Below are positions 45,121-57,647 of a DNA stretch of 64,000 bases, one piece after another. The translations under genes were made by a program, and so were the position numbers. The notes under the pieces are model-generated. The model made no database searches, was not told the origin of the DNA, and worked only from the letters and a program-made list of their open reading frames with translations. The stretch lies in assembly GCA_041906305.1 (NCBI GenBank), contig JAYRJL010000003.1, forward strand, positions 62,001-126,000, given 5' to 3'. Each line of letters opens with the position of its first letter. Position 1 is the first letter of the stretch. The stretch is from SHVZ01 sp041906305 (GTDB lineage: Bacteria > Pseudomonadota > Alphaproteobacteria > SHVZ01).

Positions 45121-46026
45121 GTGAGCGGCGGGACCGGATACCTCGCCGCCGAGGGCTTCGAGGCCCAGCTCGCCCACGAGCTCGGGGCGGACGCCGTCGC
45201 CCATGGCCGCCTGTACCTCGCCCCCGGGCCGCCGCGCCCGGCGGCCTGGTCGATCAACACGTGGTACGACCCCGAGCGCATCGCCATCGCCTCGATCGGC
45301 GAAGGCGCCAAGGCGCTCCGCGCGATCCAGCGCAACTGGGCTCTCTATTCCGTCGCGCACCACGGCCGCGCCAAGCTGATCCAGGAACGGCTGCCCTCGG
45401 TGTCGGCGAAGCCGCTGGTCTTCCCGGCCGAGGCCCCCACCGCGCCGCTGGGATCCTGGACCCTGATCGACGAGCACACCCTGCTCGCCGCTCCCCGCTG
45501 CTCCAATCCGTTCCCCAATGGCGAGGTCCGCTTCGTCGAGGACAAGGAAGGCCCGCCCAACCGCGCCTATCTCAAGCTCTGGGAAGCGTTGACCCTGGGG
45601 CGCAAGCGGCCGGGTCCGGGGGCGCGCTGCCTCGATCTCGGCGCCAGCCCAGGCGGCTGGACCTGGGTCCTGGCGAAGCTCGGCGCGCAGGTGACCGCCG
45701 TCGACAAGGCGCCGCTTGCGCCGGCGATCGCGGCGATGCCCGGCGTCGAGCAGCTCCAGCAGAGCGCCTTCGCGCTGGAGCCCGGCGACGTCGGCCCGGT
45801 CGACTGGCTGTTCTCAGACATCGTCTGCTATCCCGAGCGCCTCTACCGGCTGGTCGAGCGCTGGCTCGTCTCGGGACGGGTGCGCAACTTCGTCTGCACG
45901 ATCAAGTTCCAGGGCGAGACCGACCACGAAACCGCGCGGCGCTTCGCCGAGATCCCGGGATCTCGGGTCCTGCACTTGCACCACAACAAGCATGAGCTAA
46001 CGTGGCTCAAACTCGAGGAGCCGTGA
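45121..46026 (+). CDS. RlmM/FtsJ-like SAM-dependent methyltransferase
   Basis: A 301-residue methylase with a C-terminal RrmJ-type domain. The SAM loop DLGASPGGWTWVLAKLGAQVTAVDK, the D in LFSDIVCYPER and the K in CTIKFQGETD form the expected K-D-K-E-type set. The N-terminal ~110 residues resemble the THUMP-like part of RlmM, which 2'-O-methylates 23S rRNA. Target assignment is by similarity only. The start is GTG. TGATG overlap links it to the next gene. Confidence 0.82.
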   Translation: MSGGTGYLAAEGFEAQLAHELGADAVAHGRLYLAPGPPRPAAWSINTWYDPERIAIASIGEGAKALRAIQRNWALYSVAHHGRAKLIQERLPSVSAKPLVFPAEAPTAPLGSWTLIDEHTLLAAPRCSNPFPNGEVRFVEDKEGPPNRAYLKLWEALTLGRKRPGPGARCLDLGASPGGWTWVLAKLGAQVTAVDKAPLAPAIAAMPGVEQLQQSAFALEPGDVGPVDWLFSDIVCYPERLYRLVERWLVSGRVRNFVCTIKFQGETDHETARRFAEIPGSRVLHLHHNKHELTWLKLEEP

Positions 46027-46841
46027 TGCGCTGGATCGTCCGTTCGCTGCTGGCCGCCTTCGTCATCCTGCTCGCGCAGACGGCGGTCGCCGCCGAGCGG
46101 CCGCTGCTGTTCTCCTACGAGGCGACGTCGGGCCAGCTGGGCCTGGCGAAGCTCCGCGACGGCTCCTACGCCGACCGCGCCGCGTTCACCGCCAGGGTCC
46201 AGAACGAGCTGCTGCCCGACGTGCTACGCGCCGCCGGCGTCGATCCGGCGAAGGTGAGGACCGAGCTGACGCCGGGCGGCTATCTGCTCCGCACCAACGC
46301 CTCGCTCCAGTCGCGCATCTGGCTCGACGACGATCTCGCGAACAAGGTCGCCGCGACGCTCGGATACGTCTTCCGACAGGCGAGCGTGCTGGTCTCCGAT
46401 CTCGGCGACGCCAAGGGCGGCACCGGCCTCGTCGTCGTGGGATTTCCCCACGGCACGCTGACCGCGGCGACCGCGCATCGCTTCTTCGAGCACGCGGCCG
46501 ACATCCACAAGGGCCTCGGCGGCGGCTACACCGCCTTCGGCGACCAGATGATCTTCCTCAACGTCCGCGACGACGCCGGCAAGCCCTACAGCGAGCTCAG
46601 CGACCGCGACTTCGAGCGCGGCCTGCGCCCGGCGGCGATGAGCTTCAAGGGCGTCAAGGCCCGCATCGCCAAGGTCGGGCAGGCCAAGGCCTGGTTCGTC
46701 GGCAACTCCTGGAGCCGGAAGCCGAACGGCGAGGACTACGTGGCGATCCTCGGCGAGGCGCCGGCCGCACGTCTCAAACCGCTGCAGGACCGCCACACGG
46801 CGATGATCATGGAAGCGGCCGAGCGCTGGGGATGGAAGTGA
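46026..46841 (+). CDS. Secreted protein of unknown function
   Basis: A 271-residue protein with a signal peptide (SLLAAFVILLAQTAVAAE). The mature part contains ARVQNELLPDVLRAAGVDP and GLGGGYTAFGDQMIFLNVRD, and no family was recognised. The ATG overlaps the RlmM-like stop (TGATG), and its own stop overlaps the BMP gene start the same way, so it is in the middle of an operon. Confidence 0.75.
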   Translation: MRWIVRSLLAAFVILLAQTAVAAERPLLFSYEATSGQLGLAKLRDGSYADRAAFTARVQNELLPDVLRAAGVDPAKVRTELTPGGYLLRTNASLQSRIWLDDDLANKVAATLGYVFRQASVLVSDLGDAKGGTGLVVVGFPHGTLTAATAHRFFEHAADIHKGLGGGYTAFGDQMIFLNVRDDAGKPYSELSDRDFERGLRPAAMSFKGVKARIAKVGQAKAWFVGNSWSRKPNGEDYVAILGEAPAARLKPLQDRHTAMIMEAAERWGWK

Positions 46842-47812
46842 TGCGCCTTCCCGCCATCTGCCTCGCCGTCCTGCTGGCGCTGCCGGCGGTGGCGGCCGAG
46901 ATCAAGCCGGCCGTGCTCTATGCGGTCGGCCAGAAGTTCGACAAGAGCTTCAACGAGGCGGCCTACGAGGGCGCGCAGCGCTTCAAGGCGCAGGCCGGCG
47001 GCGAGATCCTGGAGTTCGAGCCGACCAGCCCGGCGCAGTTCGAGCAGGGCGTCGCCGCCCTCGCCCGCCGCGGCGCCACGGACATCGTCGCGGTCGGTTT
47101 CTACTACGCGCAGCCCATGGCGCAGGTCGCGCCGAAGCACCCGAACATCCGCTTCACCTTGATCGACGCCGATGCCGACCAGCCGAACGTCCGCTCGGTC
47201 GTCTTCAAGGAGCACGAGGGGGCGTTCCTCGCCGGCATGCTGGCGGCGATGGCGGCGCCCTCGGGCCGCATCGGCTTCGTCGGCGCCATGGACATCCCGC
47301 TGATCCGCAAGTTCGCGGTGGGATACGAGGAAGGCGCCAGGCATGCGCGCCCCGACGTGCTGGTGCTGCTCAACTTCATCGGCAACACGCCGGCAGCGTT
47401 CTCCGATCCGTCCGGCGGCAAGGAGCTGGCGCGGAGCCAGATCGAGCGTGGCGCCCAGGTAATCTTCGCCGGCGCCGGCACCTCGAACTTCGGCGTGTTC
47501 CAGGCCGCCGTCGACCTTCAGCGCCTCGCGATCGGCGTCGACTCCAACCAGAACGGCCTGCATCCGGGGACGATCCTGACCTCGCAGCTGAAGCGCGTCG
47601 ATCTCGCGGTCGAGCACAGCTTCCAGGCCGCGCGCGACGGCAGCTGGAAGCCAGGCCGCGTCGAGCTGGGCCTGGCGGAGAACGGCGTCGGCCTCGCCTT
47701 CGACAACAACAATGCGTCGATGGTACGCCCCGAGTGGCGCCGTCAGATCGATGCGGCGCGCGCCGACATCGTCGCCGGCAAGATCAAGGTAACGGACTTC
47801 ACCAGGAAGTAG
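46841..47812 (+). CDS. BMP/Med family periplasmic binding protein
   Basis: A 323-residue binding protein of the basic membrane protein family with a signal peptide (ICLAVLLALPAVAAE). Family motifs: GQKFDKSFNEAAYEGAQRF, SVVFKEHEGAFLAGMLAAM, GFVGAMDIPLIRKFAVGYEEG and GVDSNQNGLHPGTILTS. Relatives bind nucleosides, but no permease or ATPase gene adjoins. The ATG at 46841 is preferred over 46832 because of the TGATG overlap with the previous gene. Confidence 0.88.
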   Translation: MRLPAICLAVLLALPAVAAEIKPAVLYAVGQKFDKSFNEAAYEGAQRFKAQAGGEILEFEPTSPAQFEQGVAALARRGATDIVAVGFYYAQPMAQVAPKHPNIRFTLIDADADQPNVRSVVFKEHEGAFLAGMLAAMAAPSGRIGFVGAMDIPLIRKFAVGYEEGARHARPDVLVLLNFIGNTPAAFSDPSGGKELARSQIERGAQVIFAGAGTSNFGVFQAAVDLQRLAIGVDSNQNGLHPGTILTSQLKRVDLAVEHSFQAARDGSWKPGRVELGLAENGVGLAFDNNNASMVRPEWRRQIDAARADIVAGKIKVTDFTRK

Positions 47813-47839
47813 CTTCGGCGCCGCCCGGGCGCCGAAGCT
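47811..47839. terminator. Bidirectional hairpin between BMP and odc genes
   Basis: AGCTTCGGCGCC (47811-47822) pairs perfectly with GGCGCCGAAGCT (47828-47839) around GCCCG. It lies between two convergent genes and touches both stop codons. There is no T run, so it may act in both directions with other factors. Confidence 0.6.
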
Positions 47840-49104
47840 CAGATGCAGACGGTCTTGAGCGGCGGGAAGCCGTTGAAGCCGACCGACGAGTAGGCCGAGG
47901 TGTAGGCACCGGTCGAAAGGATCAGCACCTTGTCGCCGGGCTTGAGGTCCAGCGGCAGATGAAGCTCGGACTTCTCGTAGAGCGTATCGACGGAGTCGCA
48001 GCTGGGGCCTGCGAGCACGACCGGGCCGGTCGGCCCGCCGTCGTGCGGCGTGCGGATCCGGTACTTGATCGCTTCCTCGATGGTCTCGGCCAGCCCTGAG
48101 AACTTGCCGATGTCGAGATAGACCCAGCGCTTCTCGTCGCCGATGTCCTTCCTGGAAACCAGCACCACCTCGGCCTGGATCACGCCGGAGTCGCCGGCGA
48201 TTTGCCGGCCCGGCTCGACGATGATCTCCGGCACGCGGCCGGCGAAGTGGCGGCTCAGCGCCTCCATGATCACGTGGCCGTAGGTCTCGAGCGCCGGCAC
48301 CTCGGTGCGGTAGCGCGACGGGAAGCCGCCGCCGAGGTTGATCAGGCGCAGCTCGATGCCGCGCTCCGCCATGGCGCGGAACATCTCGGCGACCGTGGCG
48401 ATCGCGCTTTCGAAGCGGGTCGGGTCGGTCTGCTGCGAGCCGACATGGAAGGAGACGCCGGCCGGATCGAGTCCGAGCTCACGCGCCCGTGTCAGGAGCT
48501 CGACGGCGAGACGCGGGGTGCAGCCGAACTTCTTGGAGAGCGGCCAGTCGGCACCGGCGCAGTCGACCAGCACACGGCAGAACACCTGCGCGCCCGGCGC
48601 GGACTCGGCCAGCTTCTCGAGCTCGACCTCGCTGTCGAAAGCGAAGAGGCGGACGCCCTTGGCGAAGGCGTGCGCGATGTCGGCCTGCTTCTTGATGGTA
48701 TTGCCGTAGCCGATCTGCTCGGGCGCCACGCCGCGCGACAGGCAGAGGTCGATCTCGCCCCGGCTCGCGGTATCGAAGTAGCAGCCGAGCGGCGCCAGGC
48801 GATCGATCACCTCGGGTGCCGGGTTGGCTTTGATCGCGTAGTAGATCTTGGCGAGCGGCAGCGCGCGCTTCAGCGAGAGATAGGCGTGCTCGACCACGTC
48901 GAGGTCGATCACGAGCGTCGGATCGGGAAGGGAGTTTTCCGAGAGGTAGCGGGCGATCTTGGCGGTGACTTCGCCCTGGGCGACGGCGGGGGGCAGCGGC
49001 GGCACCAGCGCGACGGCGCGTCGGCGGGCCTGTTGCACCCTGTCTGAGACGGCGGATTTCCTGGTTCGTAGACGGACGGCACGGCCGCCCCCGGCTGCAA
49101 TCAT
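47839..49104 (-). CDS. odc: Ornithine decarboxylase (type III PLP family)
   Basis: PLP decarboxylase of 421 residues making putrescine from ornithine. PLP lysine in YYAIKANP (about K92), glycine-rich GGGFPSRY, EPGRQIAGDSG and the active-site GPSCDSVDTLY (Cys and Asp) are typical of bacterial and eukaryotic-like ODCs. About 45 N-terminal residues precede the usual family start. The ATG at 49104 has GGAGG five bases upstream; the GTG at 49110 would have no spacing. A structured leader precedes it. Lysine activity is an alternative. Confidence 0.9.
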   Translation of the reverse strand: MIAAGGGRAVRLRTRKSAVSDRVQQARRRAVALVPPLPPAVAQGEVTAKIARYLSENSLPDPTLVIDLDVVEHAYLSLKRALPLAKIYYAIKANPAPEVIDRLAPLGCYFDTASRGEIDLCLSRGVAPEQIGYGNTIKKQADIAHAFAKGVRLFAFDSEVELEKLAESAPGAQVFCRVLVDCAGADWPLSKKFGCTPRLAVELLTRARELGLDPAGVSFHVGSQQTDPTRFESAIATVAEMFRAMAERGIELRLINLGGGFPSRYRTEVPALETYGHVIMEALSRHFAGRVPEIIVEPGRQIAGDSGVIQAEVVLVSRKDIGDEKRWVYLDIGKFSGLAETIEEAIKYRIRTPHDGGPTGPVVLAGPSCDSVDTLYEKSELHLPLDLKPGDKVLILSTGAYTSAYSSVGFNGFPPLKTVCI

Positions 49105-49363
49105 AGTCACCTCCCTCTCGGTTCCGGCTTTAGCCAGCCCGGCTCTACAGCCGGGTTTCCAAAAAGGACGCGTACCGTCGTTGCATAACCTCTAAGGGCC
49201 ATAGGCACGTGCGAGTGCGTCTGCGGCGGAATTTAGTCGGATCGCCCCCGCGCACAAGGGGATTTTCGCCGAAGCTTTAGAAAACCGTCACGAATCTACA
49301 ACAATCGCGCGACGACGACGGATCCGCGAGCGACGATTCCGAAGAATCGCCGCTCGCGTCCGA
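49105..49363 (-). promoter_or_regulatory. Odc leader with stem-loop, candidate speF-type RNA element
   Basis: This ~260-base non-coding stretch precedes the decarboxylase. On the minus strand a strong hairpin, AACCCGGCT-GTAG-AGCCGGGCT (49157-49136), precedes the Shine-Dalgarno. A known alphaproteobacterial speF RNA motif occurs before such genes, but I could not test the match. A promoter-like TTGTGC/CTAAAT pair lies near 49255-49230. The bases near 49300-49363 are flanked by the BNR-protein stop. Confidence 0.4.
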
Positions 49364-52555
<3,192 letters not shown>

Positions 52556-52743
52556 CGGGGACCTGCCGCGAAAAATGGGTGGGACGGGACGCTTGGGCGG
52601 GCCGGATACGCTCCGGTTACTTCGGAAACGATGTCACGCCGGACGATGCGGCGGCAAGGCCTTGATCGCGCTGGCCGGTTCCAGGATCTTGGGCGTTGCC
52701 GGGTCCGGGTCCGGGATGTTAAGCCCTCCGGCAGCGCAGAGGC

Positions 52744-52820
<77 letters not shown>

Positions 52821-52865
52821 GCGCCCGCCTTGATGAGATAGTGACGACAGAGGACCGGAGCCGTC

Positions 52866-53171
52866 ATGCAGGTTCGCATCTATCAGCCGGCGAAGACCGC
52901 GATGCAGTCCGGCCGGGGCAAGGCCCAGGAATGGGTGATGGAGTTCGAGCCGACGCGCGCCCGCGGGCCGGAGCCGCTGATGGGCTGGACCGGCGGCGGC
53001 GACACCAAGGAGCAGGTGCGGCTGACCTTCCCGACGCGCGAGGAGGCGATCGCGCATGCCGACAAGCACGGCCACACCTACACGCTGGTGGCCGCGCACG
53101 ACCGGCGCATGAAGCCCAAGGCCTACGCCGACAATTTCAAGTTCGACCGCTACAGACCCTGGACCCACTAG
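52866..53171 (+). CDS. NADH dehydrogenase ETC complex I subunit (NDUFS4-like)
   Basis: A 101-residue accessory subunit of complex I found in alphaproteobacteria and mitochondria. Typical segments: VRIYQPAKTAMQSGRGKAQEWVMEFEP, LMGWTGGGDTKEQVRLTF and YADNFKFDRYRPWTH. It stands alone between two tRNA genes, away from the main nuo cluster. Usual length for the bacterial form. Confidence 0.93.
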   Translation: MQVRIYQPAKTAMQSGRGKAQEWVMEFEPTRARGPEPLMGWTGGGDTKEQVRLTFPTREEAIAHADKHGHTYTLVAAHDRRMKPKAYADNFKFDRYRPWTH

Positions 53172-53180
53172 GTCATCCGC

Positions 53181-53257
53181 GGCCCCGTAGCTCAGGGGAT
53201 CAGAGCAACAGCCTTCTAAGCTGTGGGTCGCTGGTTCGAATCCAGCCGGGGTCGCCA
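53181..53257 (+). tRNA. tRNA-Arg (anticodon TCT)
   Basis: A 77-base tRNA with encoded CCA. Acceptor GGCCCCG pairs with CGGGGTC (one G-U); anticodon stem ACAGC/GCTGT closes CTTCTAA with TCT at 53215-53217; T arm has TGGTTCGAATCCA. It lies nine bases after the complex I subunit gene. Confidence 0.95.
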
Positions 53258-53265
53258 CTCCCGCC

Positions 53266-53453
53266 ATGACCGGCGACAAGTCCCTGAACCTCCTCGAGGA
53301 AGCCAGGAAGCACCGCCGGAAGGCGGCGGAGATGCGCCGGCAGGCCGCGGCGCAGCCCGACCTCGGGGACATGTACGAGGATCTCGCCCGCAGCCACGAG
53401 GCGGCCGCCGACGAGATCGAGAGCCGGCTCAGCCCGGGATTTACGAAGAAGGC

Positions 53454-53457
<4 letters not shown>
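53266..53457 (+). CDS. Small helical protein of unknown function
   Basis: A 63-residue charged, helical protein (EEARKHRRKAAEMRRQAAAQ, then DLARSHEAAADEIESRL). No family assigned. It begins eight bases after tRNA-Arg and its stop interlocks with that of the convergent flavin oxidoreductase. Confidence 0.65.
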
Positions 53458-54452
<995 letters not shown>

Positions 54453-54611
54453 GGGGAGACTCTGGCTCGGGCGGGGAAGGTCATCAGCATATGGTCGTTC
54501 CGGTGCCCCGCGCCAACACGGGGTTCCGCATGCGACCGCTTGGCGCTGGCCGGGGGGCGGCCCGCATGCTTAATTCCGATCGGAAAAAACTCTCGGAAAG
54601 CGCGCGCCCTC

Positions 54612-55628
54612 ATGATCAAGTCAGGTTCGTCGTCGATCTGGACGGAGATCGATTTCAACAAGGCCGGCAAGCAGGTCGGACGCCTCCACCTGCCCTACTC
54701 CGTCACCCGGTCGGCCTACGGGCACATCGACATCCCCGCCGCCGTGATCAAGAACGGCGCCGGCCCGACCGTCCTGCTGATGGCCGGCAACCACGGCGAC
54801 GAGTACGAGGGACAGGTGACGATGGTCCGCCTGATCCAGGACCTCGAGCCTTCCGACATCAAGGGCCGCATCATCATCCTGCCCGCCGCCAACCTGCCGG
54901 CGGCGATGGCCGGCGCGCGCGTGTCGCCGCTGGATGCCGGCAACCTCAACCGCGCCTTCCCCGGCAATGCCAACGGCACGCCCACCTGGCAGATCGCGCA
55001 CTACATCGACGAGGTGATCGTGCCGGAATGCGATGCCTGGCTCGACCTTCATTCGGGCGGCGGCTCGCTCGACTACCTGCCCTTCGCCGCCTTCTACCAG
55101 ACCGGCGAGGACAAGAAGCTCGACGACAAGGCCGAGGGGATCATGGAAGCCTTCGGCGCGCCGCGCAGCTGCCGCGTCACCGCGCCGCCGGACGGACGCC
55201 TGGCCGCGGCCTCAGGTCATCGCCGGAAGATCCCCTATCTCGGTGGCGAATACGGCGGCACCGCGTCGGTCAATCCGGACGGCGTCGACATCACGCGCCA
55301 CGGCACGCTCCGCGCGCTCGCCCATCTCGGCGTGCTGAAGACGCTCAAGCGCTTCAAGGTGCCGGCGGCGAAGAAGACCCGCCTGATGGAGCTCGGCGGC
55401 TTCGACTACTACATGCACGCGCCCGAGGCTGGCCTGTTCGAGCCGGCGACGCGTCTCGGCGACGAGATCAAGAAGGGCCAGCTCTGCGGCACCGTCCACT
55501 TCATCGACAATCCGGAGCGGAAGGGCGTGCCGGTCTTCTTCAAGCGCGACGGCGTCGTGGTGTGCAAGCGCCACTACGGCCGCGTCGAGCCCGGCGACTG
55601 CGTCGCCCACCTGGCCACGGACATCTGA
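54612..55628 (+). CDS. Succinylglutamate desuccinylase/aspartoacylase family deacylase
   Basis: Zinc-dependent M14-like deacylase of 338 residues. Zinc ligands H61 and E64 in NHGDEYEG and H147 in DLHSGG are visible. It resembles DoeB-type N-acyl diaminobutyrate deacetylases. The ATG at 54612 begins homology; the frame is open upstream without homology. It is followed two bases later by a D-threonine aldolase-like gene, forming a pair. Confidence 0.85.
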   Translation: MIKSGSSSIWTEIDFNKAGKQVGRLHLPYSVTRSAYGHIDIPAAVIKNGAGPTVLLMAGNHGDEYEGQVTMVRLIQDLEPSDIKGRIIILPAANLPAAMAGARVSPLDAGNLNRAFPGNANGTPTWQIAHYIDEVIVPECDAWLDLHSGGGSLDYLPFAAFYQTGEDKKLDDKAEGIMEAFGAPRSCRVTAPPDGRLAAASGHRRKIPYLGGEYGGTASVNPDGVDITRHGTLRALAHLGVLKTLKRFKVPAAKKTRLMELGGFDYYMHAPEAGLFEPATRLGDEIKKGQLCGTVHFIDNPERKGVPVFFKRDGVVVCKRHYGRVEPGDCVAHLATDI

Positions 55629-55630
55629 TC

Positions 55631-56752
55631 ATGGACGACGCTGTTTTCCCCGCCCCGGCCGTCGGCATCGTCGGCCAGCCCAAGGCCGCGCTCGACACGC
55701 CGGCTCTTCTCGTCGATCTCGACGTCATGGAAGGAAACATCGCCAAGATGGCGAAGACCTTCCGCGACAACAAGGTCAACTGGCGCCCGCATACGAAGGG
55801 CATGAAGATCCCGGCGCTGGCGCACCGGCTGGTGAAGGCCGGCGCCATCGGCGTCACCTGCGCCAAGCTCGGCGAGGCCGAGGTGATGGCCGCCGGCGGC
55901 ATCGCCGACATCCTGGTCGCCAACCAGATCGTCGGACCGGTCAAGATCGCGCGCCTGGTCAACCTGCAGCACCATTCCAACGTGATGGTCGCAGTCGACA
56001 ACTGGGACAACATCCGGGAGATCGACGCCGCCGCCATCGCCAAGGGCGTGCGCGTGCGCGTGCTGATCGAGGTCAACACCGGCATGAACCGCGCCGGCAC
56101 GCTGCCCGGCCAGCCGACGGTCGACCTCGCGAAGAAGGTCGCCGGCCTCAAGGGCGTGAAGCTCGCGGGCCTGATGACCTGGGAAGCGCACACGCTGCGC
56201 ATCACCGACATGGCCGAGAAGCAGAAGGCGATCGAAAGCGCGATCGCCACCTTCGTCGAAACGGCCGAGGCCTGCCGCAAGGCCGGCGTCGAGATCGGCA
56301 TCGTCTCCTGCGGCGGCACCGGCACCTACTCGATGACGGCGACGCAAAAGGGCATCACCGAGATCCAGGCCGGCGGCGGCATCTTCTCCGACATGCTCTA
56401 CCGCAACAGCTTCGGGGTGCAGCATCCCTACGCGATGACGATCCTCGCGACCGTCACCAGCCGCCCAGATCCCAAGCGCATCATCTGCGATGCCGGCAAG
56501 AAGACGATGACCGGCGACGCGGCGATGCCGGAGCCGATCGGCCTCGGCAAGGTCGCGGGCATGGCCCTCTCGGCCGAGCACACGATCATCAACCTGGCCG
56601 AGCCCGCCGATAAGCCGAAGGTCGGCGACAAGCAGGAGTTCGTGGTCGGCTACTCCGACACCACGGTCAACCTGCACGACGAGCTGGTCGGCATCCGCGG
56701 CGGCAAGGTCGAGGTCGTCTGGTCGATCCTCGGCCGCGGCAAGCTGAAGTAG
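55631..56752 (+). CDS. D-threonine aldolase/3-hydroxy-D-aspartate aldolase family (DSD1-like)
   Basis: Fold-type III PLP enzyme of 373 residues. It has DTPALLVDLDVMEGNI, the PLP lysine in RPHTKGMK (K56), CAKLGEAEVMAAGGI, and SCGGTGTYSMT late in the sequence, matching the alanine racemase-like/DSD1 group. The metal-binding C-terminus is present (VVGYSDTTVNLHDELVG). Substrate could be a D-3-hydroxyamino acid. It follows the deacylase by two bases. Confidence 0.87.
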   Translation: MDDAVFPAPAVGIVGQPKAALDTPALLVDLDVMEGNIAKMAKTFRDNKVNWRPHTKGMKIPALAHRLVKAGAIGVTCAKLGEAEVMAAGGIADILVANQIVGPVKIARLVNLQHHSNVMVAVDNWDNIREIDAAAIAKGVRVRVLIEVNTGMNRAGTLPGQPTVDLAKKVAGLKGVKLAGLMTWEAHTLRITDMAEKQKAIESAIATFVETAEACRKAGVEIGIVSCGGTGTYSMTATQKGITEIQAGGGIFSDMLYRNSFGVQHPYAMTILATVTSRPDPKRIICDAGKKTMTGDAAMPEPIGLGKVAGMALSAEHTIINLAEPADKPKVGDKQEFVVGYSDTTVNLHDELVGIRGGKVEVVWSILGRGKLK

Positions 56753-56762
56753 CTGCTCGTGT

Positions 56763-56790
56763 CCCCTCTCCCGCGAATGCGGGAGAGGGG
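56763..56790. terminator. Bidirectional hairpin terminator
   Basis: CCCCTCTCCCGC (56763-56774) pairs perfectly with GCGGGAGAGGGG (56779-56790) around GAAT, between a convergent pair of genes. No T run follows. The sequence type recurs in alphaproteobacterial intergenic repeats and again near 62925-63080. Confidence 0.6.
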
Positions 56791-57558
56791 CTAGTTGAGC
56801 GCCTCCACTCGCGGCTCGTGCCCGGCGGCGGCGATCACCAGGCGCTCCGGCGCCACCTCCCGCCAGTTCCTCACGTCCTTGTCCAGCGGCTCCGACACCA
56901 CGGTCAGCGCATCCGGCGAGCCGCCGATGTAGAGGCTCGGCGGCTTGTCGTCGGTGGAGTGCCGGATCGCATAGACGTTGGTGCCGTCGCTCAAGGCCGC
57001 GGTCATGCGGAAGGGCTCGGTCGCGCCGGCCTCGGCGGACAGGCCGTCGATGAGCCGGATGGTCTTCCGGATCGCTTCCTCCGGCGTCTTCTCGAGCCCG
57101 TGCACGAACAGCAGCAGGAAGAAGAGTTCCGAGTCCGTCGTCCCGTGGCGATGGTGGTAGAGGTCGTCGGGCAGCATAGCTTCGAGCCGGCGGCGGATCT
57201 TGTCGTAGGCGCCGATCTGGCCGTTGTGCATGAACAGCCAGCGGTCGAGCCCGAAGGGATGGCAGTTGGCGCGGCTGGTCGCGGTGCCGGTCGAGGCCCG
57301 AACATGGGCGAAGAACAGGCAGGCCTCGACCTGGTGCGCGAGGCTCTTCAGGTTGGGGTCGTTCCAGGCCGGCAGGATGTCGCGATAGATCCCCGGCACC
57401 GTGCGTCCGCCGTACCAGCCGACGCCGAAGCCGTCGCCGTTGGTGGTGACCTGGGTCTTCCTCGCATGCAGGCTCTGCTGGATCAGCGAGTTCTCCGGCT
57501 CGAAGATCAACGCGTCCAGGTAGATCGGACGTCCGGAATAGGTGAGCCAGCGGCACAT
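56791..57558 (-). CDS. Class II glutamine amidotransferase (EgtC/YafJ-like)
   Basis: A 255-residue Ntn-type amidotransferase. The start MCRWLTYSG gives the catalytic N-terminal Cys2 after Met removal, so the ATG at 57558 is chosen although the frame is open ten codons more. NCHPFGLDRWLFMHNGQIG, HRHGTTDSELFF and NGDGFGVGWYG are family blocks. The acceptor substrate is not known. Convergent with the D-threonine aldolase-like gene. Confidence 0.9.
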   Translation of the reverse strand: MCRWLTYSGRPIYLDALIFEPENSLIQQSLHARKTQVTTNGDGFGVGWYGGRTVPGIYRDILPAWNDPNLKSLAHQVEACLFFAHVRASTGTATSRANCHPFGLDRWLFMHNGQIGAYDKIRRRLEAMLPDDLYHHRHGTTDSELFFLLLFVHGLEKTPEEAIRKTIRLIDGLSAEAGATEPFRMTAALSDGTNVYAIRHSTDDKPPSLYIGGSPDALTVVSEPLDKDVRNWREVAPERLVIAAAGHEPRVEALN

Positions 57559-57647
57559 CGGCGTCTCCCCCTCTTCTTCTTCCACCAAGCCGGCTTGTTC
57601 CCGGCATCGGGCGATGATACGCGAAGGAGATCAACGGGGGACCCTGA

